DNA of 41,669 bases from Pseudomonadota bacterium (GTDB lineage: Bacteria; Pseudomonadota; Gammaproteobacteria; CALCKW01), in the NCBI GenBank assembly GCA_039196715.1, contig JBCCUP010000039.1, forward strand, positions 1 to 41,669, read 5' to 3'. The translations under genes were made by a program, and so were the position numbers. Below are positions 1 to 10,991 of the stretch, piece by piece; position 1 is the stretch's first letter, and the number at the start of each line of letters is the position of its first letter. Under the pieces are notes generated by a model. That model saw only the letters and a program-made list of their open reading frames with translations, had not been told where the DNA came from and searched no databases.

Positions 1-110
1 CCGAGGCCGACGCCATCAACAGCGAATGCGGCATGACCCGCTTGATGCGGGAAAAAATGATGAACCCGGAGTTCATGTCGGCCGTGATGTCGCTGATGAG
101 CGAAAACTGA
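1..110 (+). CDS. C-terminal fragment of an unrecognised protein
   Basis: An open frame runs in from the window edge and ends with TGA at 108-110. The visible 35 residues are rich in methionine (MREKMMNPEF... ending in MSEN) and look helical. I do not recognise the family from so short a piece. No terminator is visible before the convergent gene that ends at 187. It is called as coding because the frame is open to the edge and the composition is not that of a frame shadow, but the support is thin. Confidence 0.4.
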   Translation, partial: EADAINSECGMTRLMREKMMNPEFMSAVMSLMSEN

Positions 111-186
111 CCAGCCCAGCGCTGCGGCACCGCGCTCGGCTGCCTGTGACAACCGCGTTGGACACCGACAAAGGGGGGTATACGCC

Positions 187-939
187 CTAGGCCGCTTTCG
201 GCAGGGCGTACGGGTCGTCAAGCTCGCTGGCGAGATCACACAACAGCTCGACGGCCATCTCCAAACGCAGGCGCACGTCGTCTGCAATCAATTCGTCGCG
301 TTCGATGTAGAACAGGCGGTCGTCCCGCAACACAATCGCACCGCCAACAGCGTCTTGCTGTTCGAGCAGAATGCGCTGGAACCCATCATCCAGTGACCGC
401 GTCGCGCGGGACTGCCGGGCGTGGCCCACTGTAAAGTGGCTGTCGAACTCAGCACTGCCCGTCGGGTGTTCACACCACACGTCGAAATCCGCGATACCGA
501 TGCGATTGCCTTTGCGACCAACCCGAAAACGTCTGCCCGTTGCGGTCGGCAGACGGAGGACAACCAGGCTGTAGTCCACTGAACGCTTGCCTCCGGATAC
601 ACAGACCGTGGTGATCGTCGTGTGGAAGCCTCGGTAACGCCCTTCCACCTTGTCGTTTGTCTCGATGGCCTCAGTCCACGGAGCAAACCAGGACCGGGAC
701 TGCCGTGGCACCTCGGCGAGCGCAAACCGTGTGGCCAGCGTGCTGAGTTGGGCACGTTTGGCACGGGTGTTCGATCGCGAAAATGGCACGATCGGCAAGA
801 CGATGGCCGCCCCGAACACGAGCGGCACGATGATGTCGACCTGATCGCCTTGCGTGAACCCGGGCCAGGCAAAAGGCAACACGAAGAAGAGCGTGAAAAA
901 CACACCAAACATGATGACTGCGAAGCGTTTAGAGCTCAT
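187..939 (-). CDS. Hypothetical membrane protein with two N-terminal transmembrane segments
   Basis: I do not recognise this gene. From the ATG at 939 it encodes about 250 residues. Two hydrophobic segments lie near residues 4-25 and 34-52, followed by a soluble domain of about 190 residues rich in beta-type sequence that ends in an acidic helix (ELLCDLASELDD). The layout of two membrane helices plus a cytosolic domain recalls DUF3137-like proteins, but that is only a resemblance. The frame continues upstream to an ATG at 984; 939 is preferred because the first helix then starts at once. Neither start has a clear ribosome binding site. It is convergent with the fragment at 1-110 and lies downstream of ygiQ on the same strand. 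Confidence 0.65.
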   Translation of the reverse strand: MSSKRFAVIMFGVFFTLFFVLPFAWPGFTQGDQVDIIVPLVFGAAIVLPIVPFSRSNTRAKRAQLSTLATRFALAEVPRQSRSWFAPWTEAIETNDKVEGRYRGFHTTITTVCVSGGKRSVDYSLVVLRLPTATGRRFRVGRKGNRIGIADFDVWCEHPTGSAEFDSHFTVGHARQSRATRSLDDGFQRILLEQQDAVGGAIVLRDDRLFYIERDELIADDVRLRLEMAVELLCDLASELDDPYALPKAA

Positions 940-1035
940 GGCAAGACCGAAAGGCCGGTTGGAGCGACAGGCCGCTTCGCGCAAATCGCGTGCCCATCGC
1001 TACAGCCCAGTGGCTGCCACCCGAGTGTCGCCGCG

Positions 1036-3261
<2,226 letters not shown>

Positions 3262-3372
3262 GGCGACCTCCGGCCACACGGATCAAGACGTAACTCTCTA
3301 TTATCTCACGACATTGCCGGCTTGACCGGGCACCGACACACAGCACCGGTTCGCGCCGGCAGGGCCGGGGCG

Positions 3373-4566
3373 TCAGCTCGTGCGCGCAACGAACACCCGC
3401 ACCAGTGTGCTGAGGCCGCTGTAGCTCGCCTCGACAATCGCGGACGTCTGCGTGGTGATGCCGCTCGCGGCGGCCACCGTGCCCTTGCTGCCGGCGGTGT
3501 TGTTGACCGACAACGCACTGGTGTCCCCCAATGTCACGGTCCACTCAGCCTGCTCGGTGACGATGACGCTGCTGCCGTCTGCGAAATGCGCCGTGAGCAC
3601 CAGGGCTTGCGTTGCACCGGAGGCGAGGTCGATGTCGCCCGCGCCGCTGCCGATTTCGATCCGCTGCAGCACAGCGCCCGGATCGACCACCACCGAGGCA
3701 TCTGCCTGCAGACCGCCGCACGCGAACCGCACCGTGCCCGAGCCGGTCGCATCGGCCTGGACGAGACCGTTCGTCGTCGTGGACAGGGTCAACGCCGTGG
3801 TGGGTGTCTCATCGACCAGCGTCCAGGTGCCGAGGTTGCTGACGTCGAGTGTGCTGCTGTCGGAAAAGGTGGCCGTGGCGACAAACTGCCGAGTGGCGCC
3901 CACTGCCAGCGACACACTCGTCGCGTCGAGCGCGAGGCTCGCGAGGGTGTCGGCGGCAACCAGGTTCAGCGTTGCTGGCACGCCGCTGTCCGACACCTGC
4001 ACGGCGTAACTGCCCGACGCCTGTGCGTGCACGCCGAGGCTGTCGTCGCCGTTGGTGACGACGACGTTGCTCGGTGCGCTGACCAGGAACGGCGGCAACA
4101 GCAGGAAGCTGCTACCGTCGGCGAAGCTGCCGGTCGCCGTGGCGTTGCCGGTTCGGCACTCGTCCACCGAGAGCGGGTCCGGGTTGAAGGCAAACGAGGC
4201 CAGCGGACTGGCGTAGGCCTCGAGCGTTGTGCTCGCCTCGGCGGCACCGACACGCGCCGTCACGGTGCTCGTGCCGACGGCCAGACTGTCGAGCAGCCCG
4301 CTGTTCACGCTGATGACGCTGCCCTCGCTCGATTGCCAGGTGACGTCACCGGTGAACACGGACTGCTGGCCCTCGAAATCCGTGGCGAGCAGCGTCAAAC
4401 GCTGCGCTGCCCCCACAGGGAGCCGGGCGGAGTGCGACTCGAATGCAATCGAGACCACCCCCTGCTCGCGCTGCTCGACCGCATCGAGGAGCGGGCCAAC
4501 GCTGTCGTTGCACCCCGCGACCAGCACAGCCGTGCACAGCGCCACATGCCGACACCGGAGCCTCAC
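3373..4566 (-). CDS. Predicted lipoprotein with Ig-like (BIG2-type) repeats
   Basis: About 397 residues. The N-terminus has a short basic region, a hydrophobic stretch and the lipobox VAGC, so it should be lipidated and anchored in the outer or inner membrane. The rest is Ser/Thr/Val/Ala-rich beta sequence in three or four repeats, with phrases such as SLAVGATRQFVATATFSD and DLASGATQALVLTAHFADGS. These are typical of bacterial Ig-like group 2 domains of surface proteins. The GTG at 4566 is chosen because it overlaps the TGA of the upstream barrel gene as GTGA, which implies translational coupling. A GTG at 4581 is also possible. A role in adhesion or the envelope is inferred from the fold type only. 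Confidence 0.8.
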   Translation of the reverse strand: MRLRCRHVALCTAVLVAGCNDSVGPLLDAVEQREQGVVSIAFESHSARLPVGAAQRLTLLATDFEGQQSVFTGDVTWQSSEGSVISVNSGLLDSLAVGTSTVTARVGAAEASTTLEAYASPLASFAFNPDPLSVDECRTGNATATGSFADGSSFLLLPPFLVSAPSNVVVTNGDDSLGVHAQASGSYAVQVSDSGVPATLNLVAADTLASLALDATSVSLAVGATRQFVATATFSDSSTLDVSNLGTWTLVDETPTTALTLSTTTNGLVQADATGSGTVRFACGGLQADASVVVDPGAVLQRIEIGSGAGDIDLASGATQALVLTAHFADGSSVIVTEQAEWTVTLGDTSALSVNNTAGSKGTVAAASGITTQTSAIVEASYSGLSTLVRVFVARTS

Positions 4567-5195
4567 GGGCGTACCGTCCACGAGAGGCTGCCGCGCAGCG
4601 CACCCGAGGTGATGTCTTCATCGAGCCGCAGGTAGACCGCCTCGATCGACCAGTCCCAACGCGCCGACAGGGCGCGCTGCACCCCCAGACTGAAATGCAA
4701 GCCAGACCTATCGATGTCGGTGTTGGTGTTGCCGCGTTGCTCGAGCCCGGCGAAACTCGCACCGACGCGCGAGAGCAACCGGTAGCCGCTCGGCCCGGGG
4801 GGCGCCACCATGCGCAAAGACGCCGACGCGTAGTGCCCGAGGCCCAGCCGCAAGTCGCCAAGCGTGTCCTCGTCAAGGCCGCTGCCGGCGGTGAGTTCAA
4901 ACAGCAGGCCGTCGCCCACCGGTACACCGACACCGACGCTGAGCACAGGTATGTCGAAATCCGACTCGCTGAGCGTGTAGCGCTGAACGTCCAGGTTCAC
5001 GCGGGCGACCGCGCCATGCCAATCCAGTGCGGGCGCGGCCAAGCCAAGCTGACAGAACAGTGCAGCGCCAGCCGCCATTGCGCAGCGCCGGAATCGCGCA
5101 AGCAGGCCACGCCGTGGCAGATCGAGAAGGCGGGTGATCCAGGTGCTCGTCATGGGATGGGTCCCCGATACGCGCCGCGCGGACGTGCGTTGCAT
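4563..5195 (-). CDS. Predicted small outer-membrane beta-barrel protein
   Basis: About 210 residues. An N-terminal signal peptide is visible (basic RRGLLARFRR, hydrophobic AMAAGAALFCQLGLAAPA, likely cut near APA). It is followed by alternating strands with aromatic girdles such as RLGLGHYASASLRMV and SLGVQRALSARWDWSIEAVYLRL, ending in SLSWTVRP. This is what an eight-stranded porin-like barrel looks like; the C-terminus lacks the usual terminal Phe. The ATG at 5195 shares one base with the hemH stop (TGATG). A second ATG at 5153 gives a more usual signal peptide length and may be the real start. It is coupled to the lipoprotein gene by a four-base overlap, so the two products probably act together in the outer membrane. 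Confidence 0.75.
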   Translation of the reverse strand: MQRTSARRVSGTHPMTSTWITRLLDLPRRGLLARFRRCAMAAGAALFCQLGLAAPALDWHGAVARVNLDVQRYTLSESDFDIPVLSVGVGVPVGDGLLFELTAGSGLDEDTLGDLRLGLGHYASASLRMVAPPGPSGYRLLSRVGASFAGLEQRGNTNTDIDRSGLHFSLGVQRALSARWDWSIEAVYLRLDEDITSGALRGSLSWTVRP

Positions 5196-6232
5196 CAGTT
5201 CAGACTACACCACCCTGACAACTCGTTGCTGGCCAGGGTTTCGAGTACGTCGATACACTCCTCACTCGCATTCAGGCAGGGGATGGTCGCGAAGTGCTCG
5301 CCACCGGCTTCGAGGAACGTGTCACGCCCCTCGAGCGCGATCTCCTCGAGCGTTTCGACACAGTCGGAGATGAAGGCCGGGGCCGCCACCATGACCCGTT
5401 TGATGCCTTTTTCGCCGAGGGATTCCAGTGTCTTGTCGGTGTAGGGCTGCAACCATTCGGCGGGCCCGAAGCGGGATTGGAAGCTCATGCGCAAACGGTC
5501 TTCGCTCCAGCCGAGGCGCTCACGCACCAGCCGTGTCGTTTTGCAACAGTGGCAGTGGTACGGGTCACCCTTGTCGAAGTATTTCTTCGGGATGCCGTGG
5601 TACGACAGCAACACCACCTCCGGGTCGAAGTCGGCAGCCGCCACGCCATTCTCGATGCTTCTGGCGAGGCGATCGATGTAGATCGGGTGGTCGTGGAAAG
5701 CGGGCAAGGTGCGTATCGACGGCTGCCAGCGCATGTCATTGAGCGCGAGGAAGGTCTTGTCGTACACCGTGGCCATGGTGGTGGCGCTGTACTGCGGGTA
5801 GAGCGCCATCACCAGGATCCGCTGACAGCCCTGCTCCCGCAGCGCTTCGAGCCGCGACGCAATCGAGGGGTTGCCGTAGCGCATCGCCCAGTCGACAACC
5901 ACATTCGGGTTGTCCACCCGTTCAACGAGCGCCGCCGCCTGGTCGCGGGTGTACTTGCGCAGCGGGGATTCGTCCGTTTCTTCGATCCAGATCGACTTAT
6001 AGGCCTCGCCACTCTTGCTCGGCCGAATCGTCAGGATGATGCCCTGCAGGATCGGCTGCCAGAGCCATTTCGAGGTTTCAATGACGCGCGTGTCGCTGAG
6101 AAACTCCGACAGATAGCGTCGCATCGACCAGTAATCGGTCGCGTCAGGTGTGCCCAGGTTCACGAGCAGTATCCCCACCTTTGGCGAGGGTACAGCGGGG
6201 TGGCTTGGGGGCAACTGAAGGGGACTGTTCAT
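5195..6232 (-). CDS. hemH: Ferrochelatase
   Basis: This enzyme inserts Fe2+ into protoporphyrin IX, the last step of protoheme synthesis. At 345 residues it has the usual length. Visible family signatures are GILLVNLGTP near residue 20, YLSEFLSDTRV near 40, the catalytic histidine in SYHGIP (His212) and the acidic residues of FISDCVETLEEI (about Glu293-Glu297). A cysteine cluster YHCHCCKTT at about 225-233 lies where many proteobacterial enzymes carry conserved cysteines. No Shine-Dalgarno is obvious at the ATG at 6232. It is followed without a gap by the barrel and lipoprotein genes, which is not a usual heme-gene neighbourhood. hemB lies elsewhere in this window (27552). Confidence 0.96.
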   Translation of the reverse strand: MNSPLQLPPSHPAVPSPKVGILLVNLGTPDATDYWSMRRYLSEFLSDTRVIETSKWLWQPILQGIILTIRPSKSGEAYKSIWIEETDESPLRKYTRDQAAALVERVDNPNVVVDWAMRYGNPSIASRLEALREQGCQRILVMALYPQYSATTMATVYDKTFLALNDMRWQPSIRTLPAFHDHPIYIDRLARSIENGVAAADFDPEVVLLSYHGIPKKYFDKGDPYHCHCCKTTRLVRERLGWSEDRLRMSFQSRFGPAEWLQPYTDKTLESLGEKGIKRVMVAAPAFISDCVETLEEIALEGRDTFLEAGGEHFATIPCLNASEECIDVLETLASNELSGWCSLN

Positions 6233-6315
6233 GGTGTTGGGGACGGAAAGACACTGCGACAGTGTACCAACTCACAGGTTCAATCGCGTTCGAACACCCC
6301 TTCACCGGAGTTGCG

Positions 6316-6876
6316 TTATGACGCGTCATCTCCGCCGTGGGATCGCGCCAGCTCGAGGCTGTGGATCAGCTTAAACAGCTTGCGCGCCGACTTGGGCGGG
6401 GCGTCGACGGCGGCTTCCTGCGCTGCGCTTCGCACCCACTGCCTCACCTGCTGTCGATCGATCTCGGGGTGGCGCGCAAAGAGTTCGCCCACGGCGTCGG
6501 CGTCGTTGGCCAGCAGGCGATCGCGTAGCCGCTCGGCACGGTGCAAGGCCTGCACGCCCTCGCGATGCGGCGCACGGTGGCGGGCCAGCACGGCCCGCAG
6601 TGCGTCCGGGTCGACGTCAGCCAATTGACGGGCGAGGTGTCGCACCTCCCGATTGAGCGCCTTCGGGACCAGGCGTTTCGCTGCGTCAAGCGCCTCGCGC
6701 AACGGTGCGGCCACCGGCAGGCTGTCGATCAGCGGGCGCGGCAACGCCACCAGGTCACGTACGGTGGCCTGCAGGGCCTTGTGGTCCCGCTTGCGCTGTG
6801 AGCGACTGGGCCCGAGGTCTGTCGGGTCGAACGCGTCATCGCTGTCACGGTCTTCGTCGTGGTCATACTCGTTCAT
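6316..6876 (-). CDS. darP: DarP/YjgA, 50S ribosomal subunit assembly factor
   Basis: This 186-residue protein matches the YjgA/DarP family, which binds late 50S assembly intermediates and helps maturation near the peptidyl transferase centre. The N-terminus is acidic. The family hallmarks SRSQRKRDHKALQ, LPLIDSLP-like and RKLFKLIHSL are visible, and most of the protein is predicted helix. Its ATG overlaps the stop of the upstream permease gene as ATGA (6873-6876), so translation is probably coupled. An 83-base gap separates it from hemH, with no strong promoter or terminator visible. Confidence 0.93.
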   Translation of the reverse strand: MNEYDHDEDRDSDDAFDPTDLGPSRSQRKRDHKALQATVRDLVALPRPLIDSLPVAAPLREALDAAKRLVPKALNREVRHLARQLADVDPDALRAVLARHRAPHREGVQALHRAERLRDRLLANDADAVGELFARHPEIDRQQVRQWVRSAAQEAAVDAPPKSARKLFKLIHSLELARSHGGDDAS

Positions 6877-7748
6877 GCTGTGTTCCGCGCGGACGCGTTT
6901 GCCTCCTGGTGGGTGACCCAGCTCGCACCGCCGACGATCAACAGCGCACCGAGCGCAACCAGCACACTCGGCTGCTCGGCGAACAGCGCAAAGCCCGCCA
7001 ACGCGCTCCAGACCAGTTGCAGGAATTCAACCGGCTGCGCAGCGGTCACGTCAACGGTCTTCAACCCCTGCGCAACGCACCAGTGGCTCAAGGTGGCAAA
7101 CACGGCGGTGCCAAACAAGACGGCGAGCTGCCAGGGTGCCGGGGTTTCCCACACAAACACCGCAAACGGTGCCATCGTCAGCGTACAGAACACCGCGAGA
7201 TAGGCAATCACGGTCTCGCTGCTGTCGCGGCGCACGAGCGATTTGGTCAGCAGTTTCGACACCGCAAAGAGCGGCGCCGCCAGCAGCATGGCGACAGTGG
7301 CAGCGCCGATCGGCACCCAGCCCGGTCGAAGGATCAACATCACACCAACCAGCCCGATCAGCACCGAAGCGATCCGCACACCGGTCAGGCGCTCGCCGAG
7401 AAACAGCCAGGCGCCGAGCAGCACGTAAAGCGGTGACGTGAAGCTCAACGCCGTGATGTCGGCGAGCGGCAGGCGCGAGATGGCGAAGAACCACAGCAGC
7501 ACACCGACCCCGTGCGACACGCCGCGCACCGCATGCCCCGACACCCGCTGACTCTGGAACAACCGGGCCCCTTGGCGCCAGACCAGCGGCAGGATCAACA
7601 CCAGGCCGAGAGCATAGCGAATGAACGCCGCCTGAATCGGGTGCAACGAGAGCGACACGAGACGGACGAGCACCATGAAGGCAACGAACAACAGACCGCC
7701 CAGAGCGATCCAGGCCAAACCACGAGATTGATCAGACAGCGCGACCAC
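6873..7748 (-). CDS. DMT-superfamily EamA-type permease
   Basis: About 291 residues with ten predicted membrane helices arranged as two EamA repeats. The second repeat carries a glutamate-containing segment (QPVEFLQLVWSALAGFALFAEQPS) and the first a typical LPLADITALSFTSPLYV, both usual for drug/metabolite transporters. The frame is open back to 7838, but the extra residues are arginine-rich and unlike the family. The GTG at 7748, giving MVALSDQSRGLAWIALGG, is preferred. The substrate cannot be predicted. The gene overlaps darP by four bases. Confidence 0.88.
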   Translation of the reverse strand: MVALSDQSRGLAWIALGGLLFVAFMVLVRLVSLSLHPIQAAFIRYALGLVLILPLVWRQGARLFQSQRVSGHAVRGVSHGVGVLLWFFAISRLPLADITALSFTSPLYVLLGAWLFLGERLTGVRIASVLIGLVGVMLILRPGWVPIGAATVAMLLAAPLFAVSKLLTKSLVRRDSSETVIAYLAVFCTLTMAPFAVFVWETPAPWQLAVLFGTAVFATLSHWCVAQGLKTVDVTAAQPVEFLQLVWSALAGFALFAEQPSVLVALGALLIVGGASWVTHQEANASARNTA

Positions 7749-7872
7749 GTTTCGCTTTTCCGTTGTGCGTCGGCGGCGACGCCCGATCCGGGTACTCCGG
7801 CCAGACACCCACACGCGTTGCCCGTGCAGACCCGACACACAGCGTGCGTGTCAGGTCGAGCGGTTCACCGAT

Positions 7873-9051
7873 CTAACAATCGCAAATCACGCGCAAGGCA
7901 AACACATGCGGCAAGGCGCGCAGCTCGTCCAGCATGTCGCTCGGCGGATCCGAGTCGATGTCCAGGATATTGTACGCGACATCCCCTCGGCTCTTGTTCA
8001 TCATGTCCGCCACGTTGACCTCGAAGCGCTTGAGTACGGACAGCACGTCCCCAAGGACACCCGCAACGTTGGTGTTGGCGAAGGTCAAACGGCAGCAACT
8101 CTCCCGGTGCATGGCGATCGCAGGAAAGTTCACGCTGTTGCGGATGTTGCCGTTTTCGAGGTAGTCCATGAGCTGATCGACGGCCATTCGCGCGCAGTTC
8201 TCCTCGGCCTCGCGCGTCGATGCGCCGATGTGCGGCATCGCCAGCACATCGTCACGCCCGAGCAGGCCTGGCTCCGGAAAATCGCAGACGTAGGTGCGCA
8301 GCGCGCCGCTGTCGAGCGCACGCACCACCGCAGCCGCATCGACCACACCACCGCGGGCGAAGTTCAGCAGCACCGCACCCGATTTGGCCTGCGCCAACGT
8401 GTCGGCGTTGATCATGTGCTTGGTTGCTTCGATCGCCGGCACGTGCAGCGTGATGTAATCGGACCGCGCGATCAGGGCATTGATGTTCTCCGCGCGCTGA
8501 ACACGACTCTGGAGGCGCCAGGCCGCTTCGACGGAAATGGCTGGGTCGTAGCCGATCACGTCCATGTCGAGCGCAAGCGCCGTGTCCGCCACGAGTGAGC
8601 CAATTGCGCCGAGGCCGATCACACCCAGCGTCTTGCCGCGGAGCTCGCTGCCGGCAAACTGCTTCTTCTGCTTCTCGAGCAACGCATTCATGGTGGCGCC
8701 ATCCTCGAGGTCTACCAGACTCTGGCTGTATGCCAGGCCCGGCACGATCCCGCGCGACGCCAACAACATGCCGGCAAGCACCAGCTCCTTGACCGAGTTG
8801 GCGTTTGCGCCCGGCGTGTTGAAGACCACCACGCCATTGGCAGTGTAATCCTCCACCGGAATGTTGTTGACGCCGGCGCCGGCGCGCGCCACGGCCAGCA
8901 GTGACTCCGGCACGTCGAGGCCGTGGAGCTTCTGGCTGCGAAGCAGGATCGCCTCGGGTGTGTCGACCTCCGGTCCAACGGTGTAGCGGTCGGTGTTGAA
9001 GCGCGAGAGCCCGACATCGGAAATGGCGTTGTAGGTTTTGACAGTGAACAT
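7873..9051 (-). CDS. serA: D-3-phosphoglycerate dehydrogenase
   Basis: This enzyme oxidises 3-phosphoglycerate to 3-phosphohydroxypyruvate with NAD+, opening serine biosynthesis. The 392-residue form has the substrate domain, a Rossmann fold with GVIGLGAIG (GLGAIG at about 146-151), the catalytic residues Arg233 (FARGG), Glu260 and His284 (MPHIGAST), and a C-terminal ACT domain from about residue 320. It lacks the large intervening domain of the 520-residue type. The ACT domain suggests feedback control by serine. The ATG at 9051 lies 10 bases after the serC stop; the longer open frame into serC is a shadow. It forms a two-gene operon with serC. Confidence 0.95.
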   Translation of the reverse strand: MFTVKTYNAISDVGLSRFNTDRYTVGPEVDTPEAILLRSQKLHGLDVPESLLAVARAGAGVNNIPVEDYTANGVVVFNTPGANANSVKELVLAGMLLASRGIVPGLAYSQSLVDLEDGATMNALLEKQKKQFAGSELRGKTLGVIGLGAIGSLVADTALALDMDVIGYDPAISVEAAWRLQSRVQRAENINALIARSDYITLHVPAIEATKHMINADTLAQAKSGAVLLNFARGGVVDAAAVVRALDSGALRTYVCDFPEPGLLGRDDVLAMPHIGASTREAEENCARMAVDQLMDYLENGNIRNSVNFPAIAMHRESCCRLTFANTNVAGVLGDVLSVLKRFEVNVADMMNKSRGDVAYNILDIDSDPPSDMLDELRALPHVFALRVICDC

Positions 9052-9061
9052 CGGGTTTTTC

Positions 9062-10219
9062 TCAAGCATCAGAAGTGGCAGGGGCAGTGGCGGTGGCGGT
9101 GGCGGTGTAAAAGGCCCAGTCCAACCAGGGGACCAGTGCCTCGAGGTCGGCCGTTTCCACCGTCGGGCCGCACCAGATACGGAGTCCAGCCGGTGCATCG
9201 CGGTAGGCACCCACATCAAACGCGGCCGCTTCGGCGGCGAGCAGCTGAACCATGGATTTGACGGCGGTCGGGTCGGCATCGACCGCCAGGCACACACTGG
9301 TGGTCGAGCGGGTGGCCGGGTCACGCGCGAGGTGGCTCAACCACGGCCGTTCGGCCACGGCAGCCTCGAGCACGGCCGCATTGCGTCGCGTCCGGGATTG
9401 CGTTTCCCCGACACCACCGATGTCCTCGACCCACGTGAGCGCGTCCAGGCAATCGGCCACACACAACATCGACGGTGTGTTGATCGTTGCACCGCGGAAG
9501 ATCCCGTCGATCAGCTTGCCGCCCTTGGTCAGGCGAAACACCTTGGGCACAGGCCAGCTCGGGGTGTAGGTTTCGAGTCGTTCCACTGCGCGGGGGCTGA
9601 GAATCAACACACCGTGCGCGCCCTCGCCGCCCAGCGCCTTTTGCCAGGAAAAGGTGGCAACGTCGATCTTTGCCCAGGGGATGTCCATGGCAAACACCGC
9701 CGAGGTCGCGTCGCACAGCGTCAGGCCGCTGCGCTGGTCGTCGATCCAGTCGCCATTGGGCACTCGCACACCGGAGGTCGTGCCGTTCCAGGTGAACACC
9801 GTGTCTGCATCAGGCCGCACCTCGGACAGGGCCGGCAGGTCGCCGTAGTCGGCTTCCAGACGTCGCACATCGGGCAGCTTGAGTTGATTGACGACATCGC
9901 TGACCCAGCCCGAGCCGAAGGATTCCCAGGCCAGGATGTCGATGGGGCGCTGTCCGAGCAGAGTCCACATCGCCATCTCGAAGGCGCCGGTGTCGGACCC
10001 CGGTACGACACCGACCCGGTAGCCCTCGGGCAAGCCGAGGATGCCTGCGGTGCGAGCACACACCTCCGCGAGCTGTCCCTTGCCCGGCTCGGCCCGGTGC
10101 GACCGGCCGAGCGCCGCAAGGTCGAGCGCGTTCACGCTGTACCCGGGACGCTTGGCACAGGGGCCAGAGGACAAATGCGGGTTGGCAGGCCGGCGGTGCG
10201 GTTTGGGCGGGGCAGTCAT
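9062..10219 (-). CDS. serC: Phosphoserine aminotransferase, Methanosarcina-type
   Basis: This PLP enzyme converts 3-phosphohydroxypyruvate and glutamate to phosphoserine and 2-oxoglutarate. The 385-residue protein starts with [15 protein letters not shown], the hallmark of the SerC group named after Methanosarcina and common in alphaproteobacteria rather than the E. coli group. The PLP lysine is in [13 protein letters not shown] (Lys194) and its partner Asp in CDATSAVF (Asp170). The ATG at 10219 has GAGGAT upstream. The C-terminus ends in a Thr-Ala repeat written by a GGCGGT hexanucleotide repeat, which looks like a dispensable, length-variable tail. It is followed directly by serA. Confidence 0.94.
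   Translation of the reverse strand: MTAPPKPHRRPANPHLSSGPCAKRPGYSVNALDLAALGRSHRAEPGKGQLAEVCARTAGILGLPEGYRVGVVPGSDTGAFEMAMWTLLGQRPIDILAWESFGSGWVSDVVNQLKLPDVRRLEADYGDLPALSEVRPDADTVFTWNGTTSGVRVPNGDWIDDQRSGLTLCDATSAVFAMDIPWAKIDVATFSWQKALGGEGAHGVLILSPRAVERLETYTPSWPVPKVFRLTKGGKLIDGIFRGATINTPSMLCVADCLDALTWVEDIGGVGETQSRTRRNAAVLEAAVAERPWLSHLARDPATRSTTSVCLAVDADPTAVKSMVQLLAAEAAAFDVGAYRDAPAGLRIWCGPTVETADLEALVPWLDWAFYTATATATAPATSDA
9089..9106. repeat. GGCGGT hexanucleotide repeat in the 3' end of serC
   Basis: Three perfect copies of GGCGGT lie in tandem, with degenerate copies extending back to about 9077. On the coding strand they write alternating Thr-Ala at the end of SerC. Slippage would change the tail in whole Thr-Ala units without shifting the frame. 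Confidence 0.85.
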
Positions 10220-10545
10220 GGGATCCTCGACAGAGTGTGAAGCGTGAGTGGTGTTCTCCAACCCGAAGGCTGGTGATCACGTCGCGCCTCAGGTCGGGGA
10301 TGGGATCAGGCAGATGAACCTGACGAACGGGCACAGGACGATGCGCCGCAGCCCGACGCGACGGCGGCGCTCAGCGGACGGGCCGCGTGTGCGATATCGG
10401 TCGAAGTGCAGGCGATGGGCATCGGGTGACAGCCGCTGGGCAGGAAAGAGCAGAAGCCCAGTATTTAAGCGCACCACCGGACACAAAGCAACTTAACCCG
10501 ACTTGTATTTAATCAAATGCGACAGAATGGTACCGGAGCAGGCAC
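10220..10545. other. Intergenic region upstream of serC
   Basis: Between the rpsI terminator and the serC start there are about 326 bases without a convincing gene. Short open frames here are arginine-rich and look like composition artefacts. The AT-rich stretch at about 10440-10540 contains the likely serC promoter, leaving a leader of about 230 bases. I see no clear riboswitch or attenuator in that leader. Confidence 0.6.
10462..10491 (-). promoter_or_regulatory. Possible sigma-70 promoter for serC-serA
   Basis: On the minus strand TTGCTT (10486-10491) and TAAATA (10462-10467) are separated by 18 bases, or 17 if TTAAAT is taken as the -10. It sits in the AT-rich part of the gap, just downstream of the rpsI terminator and facing serC. 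Confidence 0.4.
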
Positions 10546-10571
10546 AAAAAAAGCCCCGCGTGACGGGGCTT
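10546..10571 (-). terminator. Rho-independent terminator of rplM-rpsI
   Basis: Reading the minus strand, a GC stem (AGCCCCG / CGGGGCT with a short loop) is followed by a run of seven T. It lies about 20 bases after the rpsI stop and cleanly ends the ribosomal protein operon. Confidence 0.9.
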
Positions 10572-10591
10572 CTTTCGACGCCAGGGTGCAA

Positions 10592-10981
10592 TCAGCGCTT
10601 GCTGAACTGCGTGGCGCGACGGGCCTTGCGAAGGCCGACTTTCTTGCGCTCAACCTTGCGCGCGTCGCGCGTCAGGAAGCCGTGGCGACGCAGGTCTGCC
10701 CGCAATTCTTCGTTGTAGGAGAGCAGCGCGCGTGCGATGCCGAGGCGAATGGCGCCCGCCTGGCCACTGCTGCCACCGCCATTGACGGTGATGCTGAAAT
10801 CGAACTTGTCTGCCACCGAAAGGGCTTCGAGCGGCTGACGGACGATCATGCGCGAGGTCTCACGGCCAAAGAAATCCTCCAGCGGCTTGCTGTTGACGGT
10901 GATCGAACCACCGCCGGCACGCATGAACACGCGGGCGCTGGAGGTCTTGCGGCGGCCGGTGCCGTAGTACTGTTCGGGCAT
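10592..10981 (-). CDS. rpsI: 30S ribosomal protein S9
   Basis: Small-subunit protein uS9, whose C-terminal tail reaches the P-site tRNA. The 129-residue protein begins [19 protein letters not shown] and ends [17 protein letters not shown], with the invariant Lys-Arg terminus. The ATG at 10981 is chosen by family length; the frame is open further upstream into rplM. It follows rplM by 10 bases and is co-transcribed with it, as in nearly all bacteria. Confidence 0.98.
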   Translation of the reverse strand: MPEQYYGTGRRKTSSARVFMRAGGGSITVNSKPLEDFFGRETSRMIVRQPLEALSVADKFDFSITVNGGGSSGQAGAIRLGIARALLSYNEELRADLRRHGFLTRDARKVERKKVGLRKARRATQFSKR

Positions 10982-10991
10982 AGTCGGAATC

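Noticed and set aside
9038-10240. Plus-strand open frame of 400 codons across serC
   Set aside because: Antisense shadow of a clearly recognisable serC; no ribosome binding site or family features.
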